From an uncultured Collinsella sp. (lineage in GTDB: Bacteria; Actinomycetota; Coriobacteriia; Coriobacteriales; Coriobacteriaceae), in NCBI GenBank assembly GCA_958403385.1, contig CATXXC010000001.1:1-64000 (forward strand): DNA of 64,000 nt. Direction: 5' to 3'. The position numbers and the translations under genes were made by a program. How positions within the stretch are numbered: position 1 is the stretch's first letter; every line of letters starts with the position of its first letter. Shown here piece by piece: positions 1 through 8,553 of the stretch. The notes below the pieces were generated by a model, which searched no databases, was not told the DNA's origin, and saw only the letters and a program-made list of their open reading frames with translations.

Positions 1-45
1 GCAATCGCAAGAAGATGACGGGGCGGAATGTCAATCCTGGTCTAA

Positions 46-254
46 CAGAGCCAAACCAAATGCAAGTCCGGGATTACCATCTTTCGCGAAGGCACAACAT
101 TCGAAACCATCATCTACACGTATGAATTTGACCGAGCCCTCCGGCAGTTAATGTTTGATGCGGTCGGCAGTGCGGTCGGCAGAATTGAGATCTACCTCAG
201 AAGCAGAATTGCCTATCTTGCCTCTGAGGAACGCGGGCCTTTCTGTTACCCAGA
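46..254 (+). pseudogene. Abi-family (Abi_2-like) fragment
   Basis: An open stretch in frame 1 reads through a segment typical of the Abi_2 family of abortive-infection-like proteins. It has a TTFETIIYTYEFDRALRQ stretch, then a helix containing GRIEIYLRSRIAY and a closing GPFCYPD. Full family members are about 300 residues and have an N-terminal part with a conserved RINYYR-like region, which is missing here: in-frame stops lie at 16-18 and 43-45 and there is no start codon with a ribosome site. A short duplication of GCGGTCGGCA inside the helix adds residues not expected in the family. The similarity ends near base 255, where an unrelated fragment begins in another frame. I call it a remnant; the family assignment rests on motif recall. 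Confidence 0.55.
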
Positions 255-260
255 TGTCGC

Positions 261-476
261 CATAACGAGGCTCAACTCGGCATGCCCGTCGAGCTCTGCG
301 CCGCGCTGGGATACGCCGCCGTCTTTGGCAGCGCCACCAACACGCTGCTCGCGCCGATCCTCATTGGCTGCGAGGTCTTCGGTTTCGGTGATCTGCCGGC
401 GTTCTTTATCGTCTGCGTTGTGGCTTATCTGTTCAACATGGACAAATCGATCTACGCCCTGCAGGAGCGGGCGTAG
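261..476 (+). pseudogene. C-terminal fragment of a ClC-type chloride channel/antiporter
   Basis: Frame 3 encodes about 71 residues ending at a stop at 474-476. It contains AQLGMPVELCAALGYAAVFG and then TNTLLAPILIGCEVFGF, which resembles the last membrane helices of voltage-gated chloride channel (ClC) family proteins, normally 400 residues or more. Everything upstream of the last helices is missing and is replaced by an Abi-like fragment in a different frame. The internal ATG at 282 has no convincing ribosome site. It is most simply the 3' end of a deleted gene. The family call is moderate because only the tail is present. Confidence 0.5.
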
Positions 477-531
477 AAAGATGTCCAAGCAGGTGGTCTC
501 AACCGGAAACGGCGCCCCACTCTGAGGCTGT

Positions 532-655
532 ATTCCGGGACACGGTTTCCGCTTGGGACGCCATTCGGAAAGCGCATCCTGCTTTAAAACGGAATTCCGG
601 GACGTAGTTTCCGTCTGAGCCTCCATTCGGAAAGCGTGTCCCGTTCTTTCGCGGC
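532..655. repeat. Two tandem copies of a 62-bp repeat
   Basis: Copies begin at 532 and 594, each starting ATTCCGGGAC and carrying CCATTCGGAAAGCG about 30 bases in. Each copy has a weak inverted repeat between GGAAA-GTCCC type arms, so on the minus strand it could fold just downstream of the ogt stop codon. Function unknown. Confidence 0.6.
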
Positions 656-682
656 GTCCTAGTTATGCAAAGTGTTCGAGCG

Positions 683-1261
683 TTATTCCTCGTACGCGCC
701 CTCAAGCCGCAGCAGCCACTCCTTGCGATCAAGCCCGCCGGCATATCCGTTGAGCGATCCGTCGGCCGCCACCACGCGATGGCACGGCACGATAATCGAA
801 ATGGGATTACGCGCGACTGCGGCCCCCACGGCACGGGGAGACACAACGGGCGTTTCATTTCCCGGTACACGATGTCGAGCCGCAACACGCTGGGCGATCT
901 CACCATACGTAGCAACCTCGCCACGCGGAATAGAAAGCAGCTCGTACCAAACTTCACGCTGAAACGCCGTGCCAATCAAATGCAACGGCGGCGTAAACCG
1001 AGGTTCCTGCCCTGCAAAATAAGCATTCAGCCAAGCCCACGAACGCTCAAGCACCGAAGACGCCGCACCATTTGCAGGACTCACCGACGACATGCCGCCA
1101 GCACCAGAAACTGCATCGGCGCCTTCAACATGTTCGGGATCTTCTTTGAGAAGCGTGGAGCCAAAATGCTCCTGCCCCTCAAACCAAAGCCCCGTCAGAC
1201 CGCGGCCATCAGCGGCAAGCAAGATTTCGCCCAAAGGCGAAGCAAACGTCGTCGTGACCAC
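683..1261 (-). CDS. ogt: Methylated-DNA--protein-cysteine methyltransferase
   Basis: 192 residues. Repairs O6-alkylguanine in DNA by transferring the alkyl group irreversibly to its own cysteine. The active-site stretch PCHRVVAADGSLNGYAGGL is complete, with the acceptor cysteine near residue 160, and the protein ends EWLLRLEGA as in the family. The N-terminal domain carries an Ala/Gly/Ser-rich insert around residues 45-65 that looks like a flexible spacer. The start is GTG at 1259-1261, preceded by AAAGGAG seven bases upstream. It is a single gene, separated from asd by a long nested hairpin. Confidence 0.9.
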   Translation of the reverse strand: MVTTTFASPLGEILLAADGRGLTGLWFEGQEHFGSTLLKEDPEHVEGADAVSGAGGMSSVSPANGAASSVLERSWAWLNAYFAGQEPRFTPPLHLIGTAFQREVWYELLSIPRGEVATYGEIAQRVAARHRVPGNETPVVSPRAVGAAVARNPISIIVPCHRVVAADGSLNGYAGGLDRKEWLLRLEGAYEE

Positions 1262-1611
1262 CGGCGGCTCCTTTCAAAACTCCGCACCATAATACCGCGA
1301 ATTGTGCAGACAACCCCAATCGACCCCAAAGTCACCCAAGGCAGCAGGCGCGCAGCGCCGAGGCCGCCGCCGGGACCAGGGCCCGCAACAGCCACGCGCC
1401 CCCACATCAGCCCAGCGGCCTCAACCAACAACGACCCCATCGTAGGCCGCCTGCAGCAGCGTCACCGCAGGCGGGGGCCGGGCTTAGTTTTCAGAACACT
1501 CCGCAGACCAGTGTGGCGCCTTGTCCGCGGCTCCGAAGGAGCAGGACAAGGCGCCACACATGGTCGAGGACGTTCTGAAAACTAAGCCCGGCCCCCGCCG
1601 GACAGGTCAAC
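1262..1611. other. Intergenic region ogt-asd
   Basis: 350 bases without a credible gene. The first 200 bases are GC-rich and hold the presumed ogt promoter on the minus strand, which I cannot pinpoint. The rest is filled by the nested hairpin at 1471-1598, which ends 13 bases from the asd stop codon. Confidence 0.6.
1471..1598. repeat. Nested long hairpin element with 27-bp perfect arms
   Basis: The outer arms 1471-1497 and 1572-1598 are perfect 27-bp complements; the inner arms 1511-1526 and 1544-1559 are perfect 16-bp complements (GTGTGGCGCC...). The spacers between inner and outer arms are not complementary: ACTCCGCAGACCA on the left, TGGTCGAGGAC on the right. The same layout with different arm sequences recurs at 6927, 18037 and 35607. 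It may act as a terminator for asd, but its size and conserved asymmetric spacers are unusual. Confidence 0.85.
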
Positions 1612-2637
1612 CTACTCGCAGAGCAGCTTGGCGATCTGGACGGCGTTGGTTGCCGCGCCCTTACGGATTTGGTCACCGCAGCACCAGAAGGTGATACCGC
1701 GCGCGGCCTCGGGGTTCGAGATGTCGCGACGCACGCGGCCGACCCAAATCAGGTCTTGGTCGGACGTATCCATCGGCATGGGGAAGCGGTCGTGCGCATC
1801 CTCGGCAGCCATATCGTCAACCAGCTTGACGCCGGGAGCGGCAGCCAGCGCAGCACGGGCCTCGTCAACCGTAATGTCACGCTCGAACTCGAGCGTGATG
1901 CTCTCGGAGTGCGAACGCAGCACGGGCACGCGCACGCAGGTGCAGTTCACGCGCAGCTCGGGCAGATGCATAATCTTGCGGCCCTCGTTTTGTAGCTTCA
2001 TCTCCTCAGAGGTAAAGCCCTCCTCCTTGACGCCGCCAATCTGCGGAATCAGGTTGCTCGCCAGCTGAGCGGCAAACGCGCGCGGCTCGGAAATCTCCTC
2101 GCCACGGCCCAGGGCGGCCAGCTGAGCCTCGAGCTCGGCCATACCGGGAGCGCCAGCACCCGAAGCCGCCTGGTACGTCGAGACGATCATGCGCTTCACG
2201 CCGGCGAGCTGATGCAGCGGCCACGTGGGAACCAGGCCGATGATGGTCGCGCAGTTGGGATTGGCGATAAGGCCGTGATGCCATTTGATGTCGTCGGCAT
2301 TGATCTCGGGCACGACCAGCGGCACCTCGGGATCCATGCGGAAGGCATGGCTGTTGTCGACCACGACGGCGCCGCGCTTAACGGCCTCGGGCAGCAGCTC
2401 CTTCGCGATGTCGTCGCCGGCGGCGCCAAGCACGATGTCACAGCCCTCAAAGGCCTCGGGACAAGCCTCTTCGATCACGATTTGCTCGCCGCGGAACTCA
2501 ACGGTCTTGCCCGCGGAGCGTGCGCTTGCCAACAGCTTGAGCTTGCCGACCGGGAACTCCTGCTCGTTGAGGCACTCGAGCATCTGGGTGCCCACGGCTC
2601 CCGTCGCGCCCAAAATAGCAACCGTGTACTGTTTCAT
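1612..2637 (-). CDS. asd: Aspartate-semialdehyde dehydrogenase
   Basis: 341 residues. Reduces aspartyl phosphate to aspartate semialdehyde with NADPH, the branch point to threonine, methionine and lysine/cell wall. The Rossmann motif GATGAVGTQM is at residues 10-19, the catalytic cysteine is in ANPNCAT (Cys129), and TYQAASGAG follows. The start is the ATG at 2635-2637 (MKQYTVAILG), with AAAGGGGG just upstream; an in-frame ATG 29 codons further up would add a non-conserved extension. It lies downstream of lysC on the same strand, 173 bases away, with a small hairpin between, so co-transcription is possible but not certain. Confidence 0.95.
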   Translation of the reverse strand: MKQYTVAILGATGAVGTQMLECLNEQEFPVGKLKLLASARSAGKTVEFRGEQIVIEEACPEAFEGCDIVLGAAGDDIAKELLPEAVKRGAVVVDNSHAFRMDPEVPLVVPEINADDIKWHHGLIANPNCATIIGLVPTWPLHQLAGVKRMIVSTYQAASGAGAPGMAELEAQLAALGRGEEISEPRAFAAQLASNLIPQIGGVKEEGFTSEEMKLQNEGRKIMHLPELRVNCTCVRVPVLRSHSESITLEFERDITVDEARAALAAAPGVKLVDDMAAEDAHDRFPMPMDTSDQDLIWVGRVRRDISNPEAARGITFWCCGDQIRKGAATNAVQIAKLLCE

Positions 2638-2768
2638 GCTTCCCCCTTTAAAGGTTGTGGCTTTTGCCCGCACGCCGAGCAGGCCGATTATTGTTGCCAG
2701 TTTATACAAGAACAGGGCGGGCATGAAACCCGCCCCGTCGAAACGAAACCGAAACGAAACGCCCCGCC

Positions 2769-2800
2769 GTAGATTTTTGAGACATGACCCAAAAATCTAC
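2769..2800. terminator. Hairpin between lysC and asd
   Basis: Arms 2769-2779 (GTAGATTTTTG) and 2790-2800 pair perfectly over 11 bases with a 10-base loop. A/T-rich runs lie at both arm ends, so it could terminate lysC transcription. The sequence AAAATCTACCG is shared with the hairpin at 20956-21057. Confidence 0.5.
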
Positions 2801-2810
2801 CGAACAGTCG

Positions 2811-4199
2811 CTACTTTTTGAGCGCGGCCAGAGCGGGATCGACCGGCGCAGGAGCCTCCAGATCGGAGACCTTCACAATGCCGTTTTCGTCGGAGAAGGC
2901 ACGGTAAATGGTCTGAATCGCCAGGTCGAAGTCCTTCTCCTCGACACCAATAATGATATTGATCTCGTCACAGCTCTGCGAAATCATGCGCACGCTCACG
3001 CCGGCCTGGCCGAGCATGCCAAACAGATGGCCCGAGATACCTGCGCGGCCGCGCAGGTTACGACCGACGGTAGCGATAAGCGCCAGACCCTCAACGACCT
3101 CGATCTCGAGCGGCTCGACCTCCTGCTGGATGTCGCCCACAAGCGAGTACAGCGAATCGTGCACATCCTGCTCCTGCACCACGGCGCCAAAGCGGTCGAC
3201 GCCGGTGGGCATATGCTCGACGGAAACGTCATAGCGCTCGAAGACCGAAAGCGCACGGCGCATAAAGCCAACGCGGGGCTTGGTGCGGTCGCGGGCCACG
3301 TTGATGGCGACAAAACCGCGCTTGCCGGTCACGCCGGTAATGATGGGCTCTGCCTCGCCCTCGTCAGCCGTCTCGCTAATGATGGTGCCGGGGTCCTGTG
3401 GCGCATTGGTGTTCTTGATGACCAGCGGAATACCCGCCTCGCGCACGGGGAACACGGCCTCCTCGTGCAGGACGCTCGCACCCATGTACGAAAGCTCGCG
3501 CAGCTCCTCGTAGGTAACGCGGGCGATGGGCTGAGCCTCGGGAACAATACGCGGGTCGGCAGAATAGAAGCCCGAGACGTCGGTCCAGTTCTCGTACAGG
3601 TCGGCGCCCAGGCACTTGGCCAGGATCGAGCCGGAAATATCGCCGCCGCCACGGTCGAGCAGCTTGATCTGGCCCTCACGCGTCGCGCCGTAGAAACCGG
3701 GCATAACAAAGCCGCCCTGCTGACCGTACTCCTGCACCAGTTCGGAAGTGCGGTTCATGCTGAGCGTACCGTCGTGATGGAACGCCACAACCGTCGCGGC
3801 GTCCAGGAACGGCAGGCCCAGGTACTCGGCCATCAGGCGAGCGGTGAAGTACTCGCCACGGCTCACGAGCTCCTCGGTAGAGTAGCCGCCCGAGCGGGCG
3901 CGCTCGGCAAAGGCCGCAAACTCCTCGCGGATGGGATAGGTGAGCTCCAGCTCGTCAGCGATATCAAAATAGCGCTGGCCAATGTCCTCGAGCAGTTCCT
4001 CGCACGAAACGTGATACTTAACGTGCGCGTTAACCAGGTAGAGCAGGTCGGTCACCTTGGTGTCGCCCTTAAAGCGGCGGCCGCAGGCAGAAACCACCAC
4101 AAAACGGCGGGCAGGGTCGGCATCGACGATGGCCTTGATCTTCTTGAAGTGTTCGGCGTCGGCGACCGACGAGCCGCCAAACTTGGCAATCTTAATCAT
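2811..4199 (-). CDS. lysC: Aspartate kinase
   Basis: 462 residues. Phosphorylates aspartate, the first committed step of the aspartate-family amino acids. The kinase domain starts with KFGGSSVADA at residues 5-14 and carries GRGGGDISGS-like substrate-binding residues (seen as DRGGGDISGS). C-terminal ACT regions, for example HLFGMLGQAGVSVRMIS, indicate feedback control by end-product amino acids. The start ATG at 4197-4199 has a GAAAGGTAACC region upstream. It is divergent from thrC, with about 100 bases between, which must hold both promoters; no lysine riboswitch or T-box is visible there. Confidence 0.95.
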   Translation of the reverse strand: MIKIAKFGGSSVADAEHFKKIKAIVDADPARRFVVVSACGRRFKGDTKVTDLLYLVNAHVKYHVSCEELLEDIGQRYFDIADELELTYPIREEFAAFAERARSGGYSTEELVSRGEYFTARLMAEYLGLPFLDAATVVAFHHDGTLSMNRTSELVQEYGQQGGFVMPGFYGATREGQIKLLDRGGGDISGSILAKCLGADLYENWTDVSGFYSADPRIVPEAQPIARVTYEELRELSYMGASVLHEEAVFPVREAGIPLVIKNTNAPQDPGTIISETADEGEAEPIITGVTGKRGFVAINVARDRTKPRVGFMRRALSVFERYDVSVEHMPTGVDRFGAVVQEQDVHDSLYSLVGDIQQEVEPLEIEVVEGLALIATVGRNLRGRAGISGHLFGMLGQAGVSVRMISQSCDEINIIIGVEEKDFDLAIQTIYRAFSDENGIVKVSDLEAPAPVDPALAALKK

Positions 4200-4302
4200 G
4201 GGCTTGAGGTTACCTTTCTAAAAGCCTCTGCAAACCTGTTTTGCGCGCTCTGATACCATGGTTTCACCGATTGGGACCAAGGCATCCGAGGAGCAGTGTT
4301 AT

Positions 4303-5820
4303 ATGGGAACTTATCATAGTACACGAGGACGCACTTTATCGTGCTCAAGTAAGGTGGCAATCCGCACCGGCATCGCTCCCGACGGGGGTTTGTTTGTCTC
4401 GGACGAGCTCGGCACCCAGCAGGTCGATATCAGCTCGCTTGCAGATAAATCGTACTTTGAAATCGCTCAAGATGTGTTGGGAATGTTACTGAATGATTAC
4501 ACGGCCGAAGAAATTTCGGCGTGTGTCGACGAGGCATACCGCGGCACGTTTGCGAGTGAAGAGGTTACGCCGCTCGTCAAACTCGACGCTGCGCCGGGCG
4601 CTGATGCCCCTCAGACCTATGTGATGGAGCTCTTTGGCGGCCCCACGAGCGCCTTCAAGGACGTCGCCCTGCAGATGCTCCCCCGTCTGATGGCCCGCAC
4701 TTCCGCCAAGGACGGCGGCGCCGAGCGCATCATGATCGTCACCGCCACGTCGGGCGACACGGGCAAGGCCGCGCTCGCCGGTTTTGCCGACGCGCCGGGC
4801 ACGGGCATCACCGTTTTTTATCCCGAGGGCAAGGTCAGCCGCGTTCAGAACCTGCAGATGTCCACGCAGGAGGGCGATAACGTCGCCGTCTGCGGCATCC
4901 GCGGCAACTTTGACGACGCCCAGAGCGCCGTCAAGCGCATCTTTGCCGATAAGGAGCTTGCCGAGCGCCTGGAGGCCGCTGGCACGGTGCTTTCGAGCGC
5001 CAACTCCATCAATGTCGGCCGTCTGGTACCGCAGGTCGTCTACTACTTTGCCGCCTATGCGCAGCTGCTGCGCGCCGGCGCCGTCGAGGCCGGCGACACC
5101 GTGGAGTTCTGCGTACCGACCGGCAACTTTGGCGATATCCTGGCGGGCTACTACGCCAAGCGCATGGGTCTGCCCGTCGCCAAGCTCGTCGTGGCGAGCG
5201 ACAAGAACAACGTGCTTGCCGACTTCCTGACTACCGGCGTCTACGACCGTAACCGTCCGTTCTTCACGACCATCTCGCCGTCGATGGACATCCTCATCAG
5301 CTCCAACCTGGAGCGCATGCTCTACTTCCTGTCCGACGGCGACTGCGAGCTCGTTGCCGGCCTTATGAAGCAGCTTGCCCAGACGGGTCGCTACGAGGTG
5401 CCCGCCGAGCTGCTGGCCAAGATCCAGAGCGTGTTTGGCTGCGGTTGGGCCAGCGAGGACGAAGTCCGCGCTGCCATCAAGAGCTGCTGGGACGCCAACG
5501 ACTACGTGATCGACCCGCACACCGCTTGTGGCTATCACGTCTTCGAGCAGGTCGCTCCCGCCGAGGGCGCCAAGGCCCGCGTGCTGCTTTCGACCGCCAG
5601 CCCCTACAAGTTCCCACGCGCCTGCTGCGAAGCTCTGGGCCTCGACGTTCCCAAGGATGATTTTGAGGCTATGCGTGTACTCGAGCAGGCCACCAACACG
5701 GTCGCCCCGACCCAGCTCGCCGAGCTCGAGTCCAAGCCCGTCCGTTTCGAAGACGTCTGTGACGTCGATGAGATGGCAAGCTACGTAGAGTCTGCAGCAA
5801 AACGAATGAGCACCAACTAG
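4303..5820 (+). CDS. thrC: Threonine synthase
   Basis: 505 residues, of the longer class. Converts O-phosphohomoserine to threonine using PLP. The PLP lysine is Lys119 in GGPTSAFKDVALQM, followed by the TATSGDTGKAA phosphate-binding loop. The start chosen is ATG 4303 (MGTYHSTRG), which has GAGGAG nine bases upstream and matches the usual N-terminus; an ATG 45 bases upstream lacks a ribosome site. It is followed by a clear terminator at 5833 and then thrB. Confidence 0.95.
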   Translation: MGTYHSTRGRTLSCSSKVAIRTGIAPDGGLFVSDELGTQQVDISSLADKSYFEIAQDVLGMLLNDYTAEEISACVDEAYRGTFASEEVTPLVKLDAAPGADAPQTYVMELFGGPTSAFKDVALQMLPRLMARTSAKDGGAERIMIVTATSGDTGKAALAGFADAPGTGITVFYPEGKVSRVQNLQMSTQEGDNVAVCGIRGNFDDAQSAVKRIFADKELAERLEAAGTVLSSANSINVGRLVPQVVYYFAAYAQLLRAGAVEAGDTVEFCVPTGNFGDILAGYYAKRMGLPVAKLVVASDKNNVLADFLTTGVYDRNRPFFTTISPSMDILISSNLERMLYFLSDGDCELVAGLMKQLAQTGRYEVPAELLAKIQSVFGCGWASEDEVRAAIKSCWDANDYVIDPHTACGYHVFEQVAPAEGAKARVLLSTASPYKFPRACCEALGLDVPKDDFEAMRVLEQATNTVAPTQLAELESKPVRFEDVCDVDEMASYVESAAKRMSTN

Positions 5821-5832
5821 ATCCCTTATTAA

Positions 5833-5866
5833 GCGCCGGCGAAAGCCGGCGCACCTTCTTTTTATT
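5833..5866 (+). terminator. Terminator of thrC
   Basis: Perfect 8-bp stem GCGCCGGC/GCCGGCGC with a GAAA tetraloop (5833-5852), followed by a T-rich run. A good intrinsic terminator. Confidence 0.85.
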
Positions 5867-5895
5867 TAGCTTTCGGGATGATGACGAGCATGCGA

Positions 5896-6007
5896 GCGGG
5901 TCTGGCCGTTTAGTTCGTCGCGAGTTCCGCACGAGCCGGAAAGCACTTAATGTGCTTTCCGAGCGAGCCAGGACTGCCCGAGCAGCGAACTAAACGGCCA
6001 GACCCGC
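5896..6007. repeat. Nested long hairpin between thrC and thrB
   Basis: The outer arms 5896-5917 and 5986-6007 are perfect 22-bp complements; an inner stem (GGAAAGCAC/GTGCTTTCC) lies at 5938-5960. Unpaired spacers contain TTCCGCACGAGC and GCGAGCCAGGAC, resembling those of the 27-bp-arm family. It ends 14 bases before the thrB start and touches its ribosome site region, so it could influence thrB translation. Confidence 0.75.
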
Positions 6008-6021
6008 CCAGGAGGACCCAC

Positions 6022-6903
6022 ATGATCAAAATCACCGTCCCAGCAACCAGCGCCAACCTAGGCATCGGCTACGACACCCTCGGCATGGCCGTCAGCCTCT
6101 ACTCGCACTTCACCTTCGAGCGCGCCGACAAGCTCACCATCACGGGCTGCCCCGAGGAGTTCCAAAACGAGAATAACCTGGTCTATGTGAGCTTTGTCGA
6201 TGCTCTGGCCGCCTGGGGCGAGCCGGCCTTCCCCGTCGCTATCGACATTCAGACCGACGTGCCCGTCGCCCGTGGCCTGGGTTCCAGCTCCACCTGCGTC
6301 GTCGCCGGCATCATGGCTGCCGCCGCGCTGACGGGCCACACCGTCGACCGCGCTGAGCTCGTCCGCATTGCCACCGAGGTCGAGGGCCATCCCGATAACG
6401 TCGCCCCTGCTATCCTGGGCGGCGCCGTCTGCTCCTTTACGCCGACCGATTCGCTCCCCCAGTGCCTGCGCTACGAGGTGAGCGATCGCCTGCGTTTTAT
6501 TACCGTGATTCCGCCCTACGAGGTACACACGAGCGAGGCACGCAAGGTAGTGCCGCAGGAGATTCCGCTCTCCACCGCCGTGTGGCAGATGGGCCGCATC
6601 GCCGGTATGACGCGCGGCCTGGAGACCGGCGATCTGGACCTGATTGCCGCCGCTAATGACGACCGCATTCAGGAGCCCTATCGTCGCCGCCTCATCCCCG
6701 ACTACAACGCTGTGCGCGACACCTGCCTTAACGGAGGCGCCAAGACCATCTGGATCAGTGGCTCCGGCTCGACCCTCATGGCTGTGACCGACGACACCAT
6801 CGTGGCAAAGTTCCTGCAGGTCAAGCTGCGCGAGCAGTTCCCTAAGTGTGATACGCATATCCTCACGTGCGACACCGAGGGCGCTCAAATCGAGTACCTG
6901 TAG
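6022..6903 (+). CDS. thrB: Homoserine kinase
   Basis: 293 residues, GHMP kinase family. Phosphorylates homoserine to O-phosphohomoserine, the substrate of the neighbouring thrC. The GHMP signature is VARGLGSSSTCVVAG, and ISGSGSTLMAV is the C-terminal motif 3. The N-terminus MIKITVPATSANLGIGYDTL is characteristic. The start ATG 6022 has AGGAGG seven bases upstream. The reading frame stays open upstream but that part is hairpin sequence. The stop codon lies inside the left outer arm of the next nested hairpin (6900-6911). Confidence 0.95.
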   Translation: MIKITVPATSANLGIGYDTLGMAVSLYSHFTFERADKLTITGCPEEFQNENNLVYVSFVDALAAWGEPAFPVAIDIQTDVPVARGLGSSSTCVVAGIMAAAALTGHTVDRAELVRIATEVEGHPDNVAPAILGGAVCSFTPTDSLPQCLRYEVSDRLRFITVIPPYEVHTSEARKVVPQEIPLSTAVWQMGRIAGMTRGLETGDLDLIAAANDDRIQEPYRRRLIPDYNAVRDTCLNGGAKTIWISGSGSTLMAVTDDTIVAKFLQVKLREQFPKCDTHILTCDTEGAQIEYL

Positions 6904-7080
6904 ACATCCTCCTCATATACCTGTCCGGGACGGTCGGGATGTTCCCTCAAAATCGTCCTCGCGCATGAAGGCCCCTTGTCCTGCTCCTACGGAGCGACGG
7001 ACAAGGGGCCTTCGCGCTGCGGAATGATTTTGAGGGAACATCCCGACCGTCCCTGCGCCTACCTTGCTGAGGATGTCTAC
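6900..7080. repeat. Triple-nested hairpin after thrB
   Basis: Three concentric stems: 6900-6911 with 7069-7080 (12 bp), 6927-6953 with 7027-7053 (27 bp, perfect) and 6967-6981 with 6999-7013 (15 bp, GAAGGCCCCTTGTCC). The conserved spacers are in the opposite orientation to those at 1471, 18037 and 35607: CGTCCTCGCGCAT on the left, GCGCTGCGGAATG on the right. The outermost arm includes the thrB stop codon. Together with the TA-like operon downstream this fills 6904-7191. Confidence 0.85.
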
Positions 7081-7191
7081 AGGGACCCACGCTTTGAAGG
7101 GGCGCTGGGCCGATAGTTTGGCTTTTTATTGATAGGGGCTCTTGCTAGGCTGGAGCACTTCCTAGAGGCGGGCATCGGCTGCGTGCTTGGT

Positions 7192-7890
7192 TTACGCTGC
7201 GCTGGTTTCTTTGTATTCGAAGACTGGTTCTAGGAGGTCTTCGATATTGCAGTGGAGGGCTTTTGCTATAGCTCTTACGGTTGTTACCGAGGCTTCGTTG
7301 ATGTTTCGTTGGCGCTGTTCGTACATTTGGATTGAGCGGAGTGATACGCCCGATTCGTATGCCAAGTCTTGTTGGGTTTTCTTAAGCCTCTTTCTTGCTA
7401 GTGCTAGCTTGGTTTGACGAGGTGTTTTCTTCGCCATATCGCAAACAAGACTCGCCACACGTTCCTCTGAGGCTTCATGCCAGGGGTAGTACAGGTTGCG
7501 CAGCGCGTCAAACGGAACGACATGCAGCAGATCTTCGAAAGACTCTCCTAGGCGCCACTGCAGGTATGCCAGCATCCAGCCCGCCCAATATTCCGGCGTC
7601 TTCTCAAATCGATAGGTGCAGTCCGGTATAGGCCCGTTTTGATAGCCCGACCTTTCGGCGATAAGCGCGAACAGCTCAACACCCGATTTTCCCGACACTA
7701 CCCATGCATTGCCGCGCTCAAACTCTCGAGCAACCCCGCTCAGGCAAAAGAGTTCAGCAACTTCCGATCCTTCTGCTCCGTAATCGTTAACGGCATAGTC
7801 GAAGCAATCCCCGAGGTTGTTCATTGCGTCCTCAAGGTAATAGACGGGGTATGTCCTACTCGGCCCACAATCCGTTAACTCTTGGATCAT
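7192..7890 (-). CDS. HTH (XRE-type) protein, partner of the DUF3990-like gene
   Basis: 232 residues. The C-terminal third (about 160-225) is a helix-turn-helix of the XRE type: LALARKRLKKTQQDLAYESG, then VSLRSIQMYEQRQRNIN and AKALHCNIEDLLEP. The N-terminal 150 residues are acidic and aromatic-rich with no family I can name; LYYPWHEASEERVASLVCDM is distinctive. The start at 7888-7890 overlaps the upstream gene by 35 bases; an alternative ATG 22 codons later (MNNLGDCF) would still overlap or abut. The tight overlap suggests translational coupling and an antitoxin or immunity role. The base composition is more AT-rich than the neighbours, suggesting transfer. Confidence 0.75.
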   Translation of the reverse strand: MIQELTDCGPSRTYPVYYLEDAMNNLGDCFDYAVNDYGAEGSEVAELFCLSGVAREFERGNAWVVSGKSGVELFALIAERSGYQNGPIPDCTYRFEKTPEYWAGWMLAYLQWRLGESFEDLLHVVPFDALRNLYYPWHEASEERVASLVCDMAKKTPRQTKLALARKRLKKTQQDLAYESGVSLRSIQMYEQRQRNINEASVTTVRAIAKALHCNIEDLLEPVFEYKETSAA

Positions 7891-8539
7891 TTAAATCAAC
7901 CCTCCCTGCCATCAAATCCCTAATGTCGACACCATCAGAGTCAAATCCGTTTACCGTATCCAGGTACTTTCGTCGAGCGTTCTGTTCTCGCTCAAATCGT
8001 TTGGGATAAAACTCGGCTCCTGAGGCCTGCTTCCAATCGCGGAACCTGATCGCCGAGAACGCGCGCTCACTCATAAGCGCATATTGAATGCCCAAATCCC
8101 CCAAAAACATAATGCGCTGCAGTTGCCTGAGCGAAATCATGCCGTTAACGAACTGTCTTGCAAACGAAAAGTAGGAATCGTCAGCGCGATAGCCTCGAAT
8201 GACGTCATAAGGAGAAATATCAATCAGGCAGTTGTCCAGCAAATACCGAAGTCCTTCGCGTGCCAGCGGCGTCGAGACATTAAACTCCCGGTTGTCGGCC
8301 AAAATCGCAAGCCAATTGAGGATTGAAAACTCCCCAGACTCTAAATCCAAGACCGAAAGGCCATCTAAATCAAGCTCATATCGATTGGCAATGCCATCAG
8401 ACTCGGTTCGACATGCCCACTCCATTGCCATTTCCTCATGCGGTGTGCAATAAAACCCGCGCCCATAGTCATTGAATTGTCTGCATTTATCCAACGATGG
8501 ATGATCAACAACAACGTCCGACCCGTGCCAAAGCTCCAT
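7856..8539 (-). CDS. DUF3990-like protein, probable ADP-ribosyltransferase-type toxin
   Basis: 227 residues. The N-terminus MELWHGSDVVVDHPSL followed by NDYGRGFYCTPHEEMAMEWA matches what I recall of DUF3990 proteins, a family with an ADP-ribosyltransferase-like fold often placed beside HTH genes. The start chosen is ATG 8537-8539 with GGAGG five bases before it; a TTG/ATA-rich extension upstream has none. It is first in the operon and overlaps the HTH gene. The promoter carries a 20-bp inverted repeat at 8554-8600. The toxin role is inferred from family and context, not shown by the sequence; the catalytic residues cannot be assigned with certainty. Confidence 0.7.
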   Translation of the reverse strand: MELWHGSDVVVDHPSLDKCRQFNDYGRGFYCTPHEEMAMEWACRTESDGIANRYELDLDGLSVLDLESGEFSILNWLAILADNREFNVSTPLAREGLRYLLDNCLIDISPYDVIRGYRADDSYFSFARQFVNGMISLRQLQRIMFLGDLGIQYALMSERAFSAIRFRDWKQASGAEFYPKRFEREQNARRKYLDTVNGFDSDGVDIRDLMAGRVDLNDPRVNGLWAE

Positions 8540-8553
8540 ATCGACCTCCAAAA

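Noticed and set aside
665..1585. 306-codon frame opposite ogt and across the nested hairpin
   Set aside because: Arg/Pro/Thr-rich product with no ribosome site; it passes through the long hairpin and lies antisense to a clear ogt gene.
4200..4302. Lysine riboswitch or T-box between lysC and thrC
   Set aside because: Only about 100 bases separate the divergent genes and no conserved T-box or lysine-riboswitch words are present.
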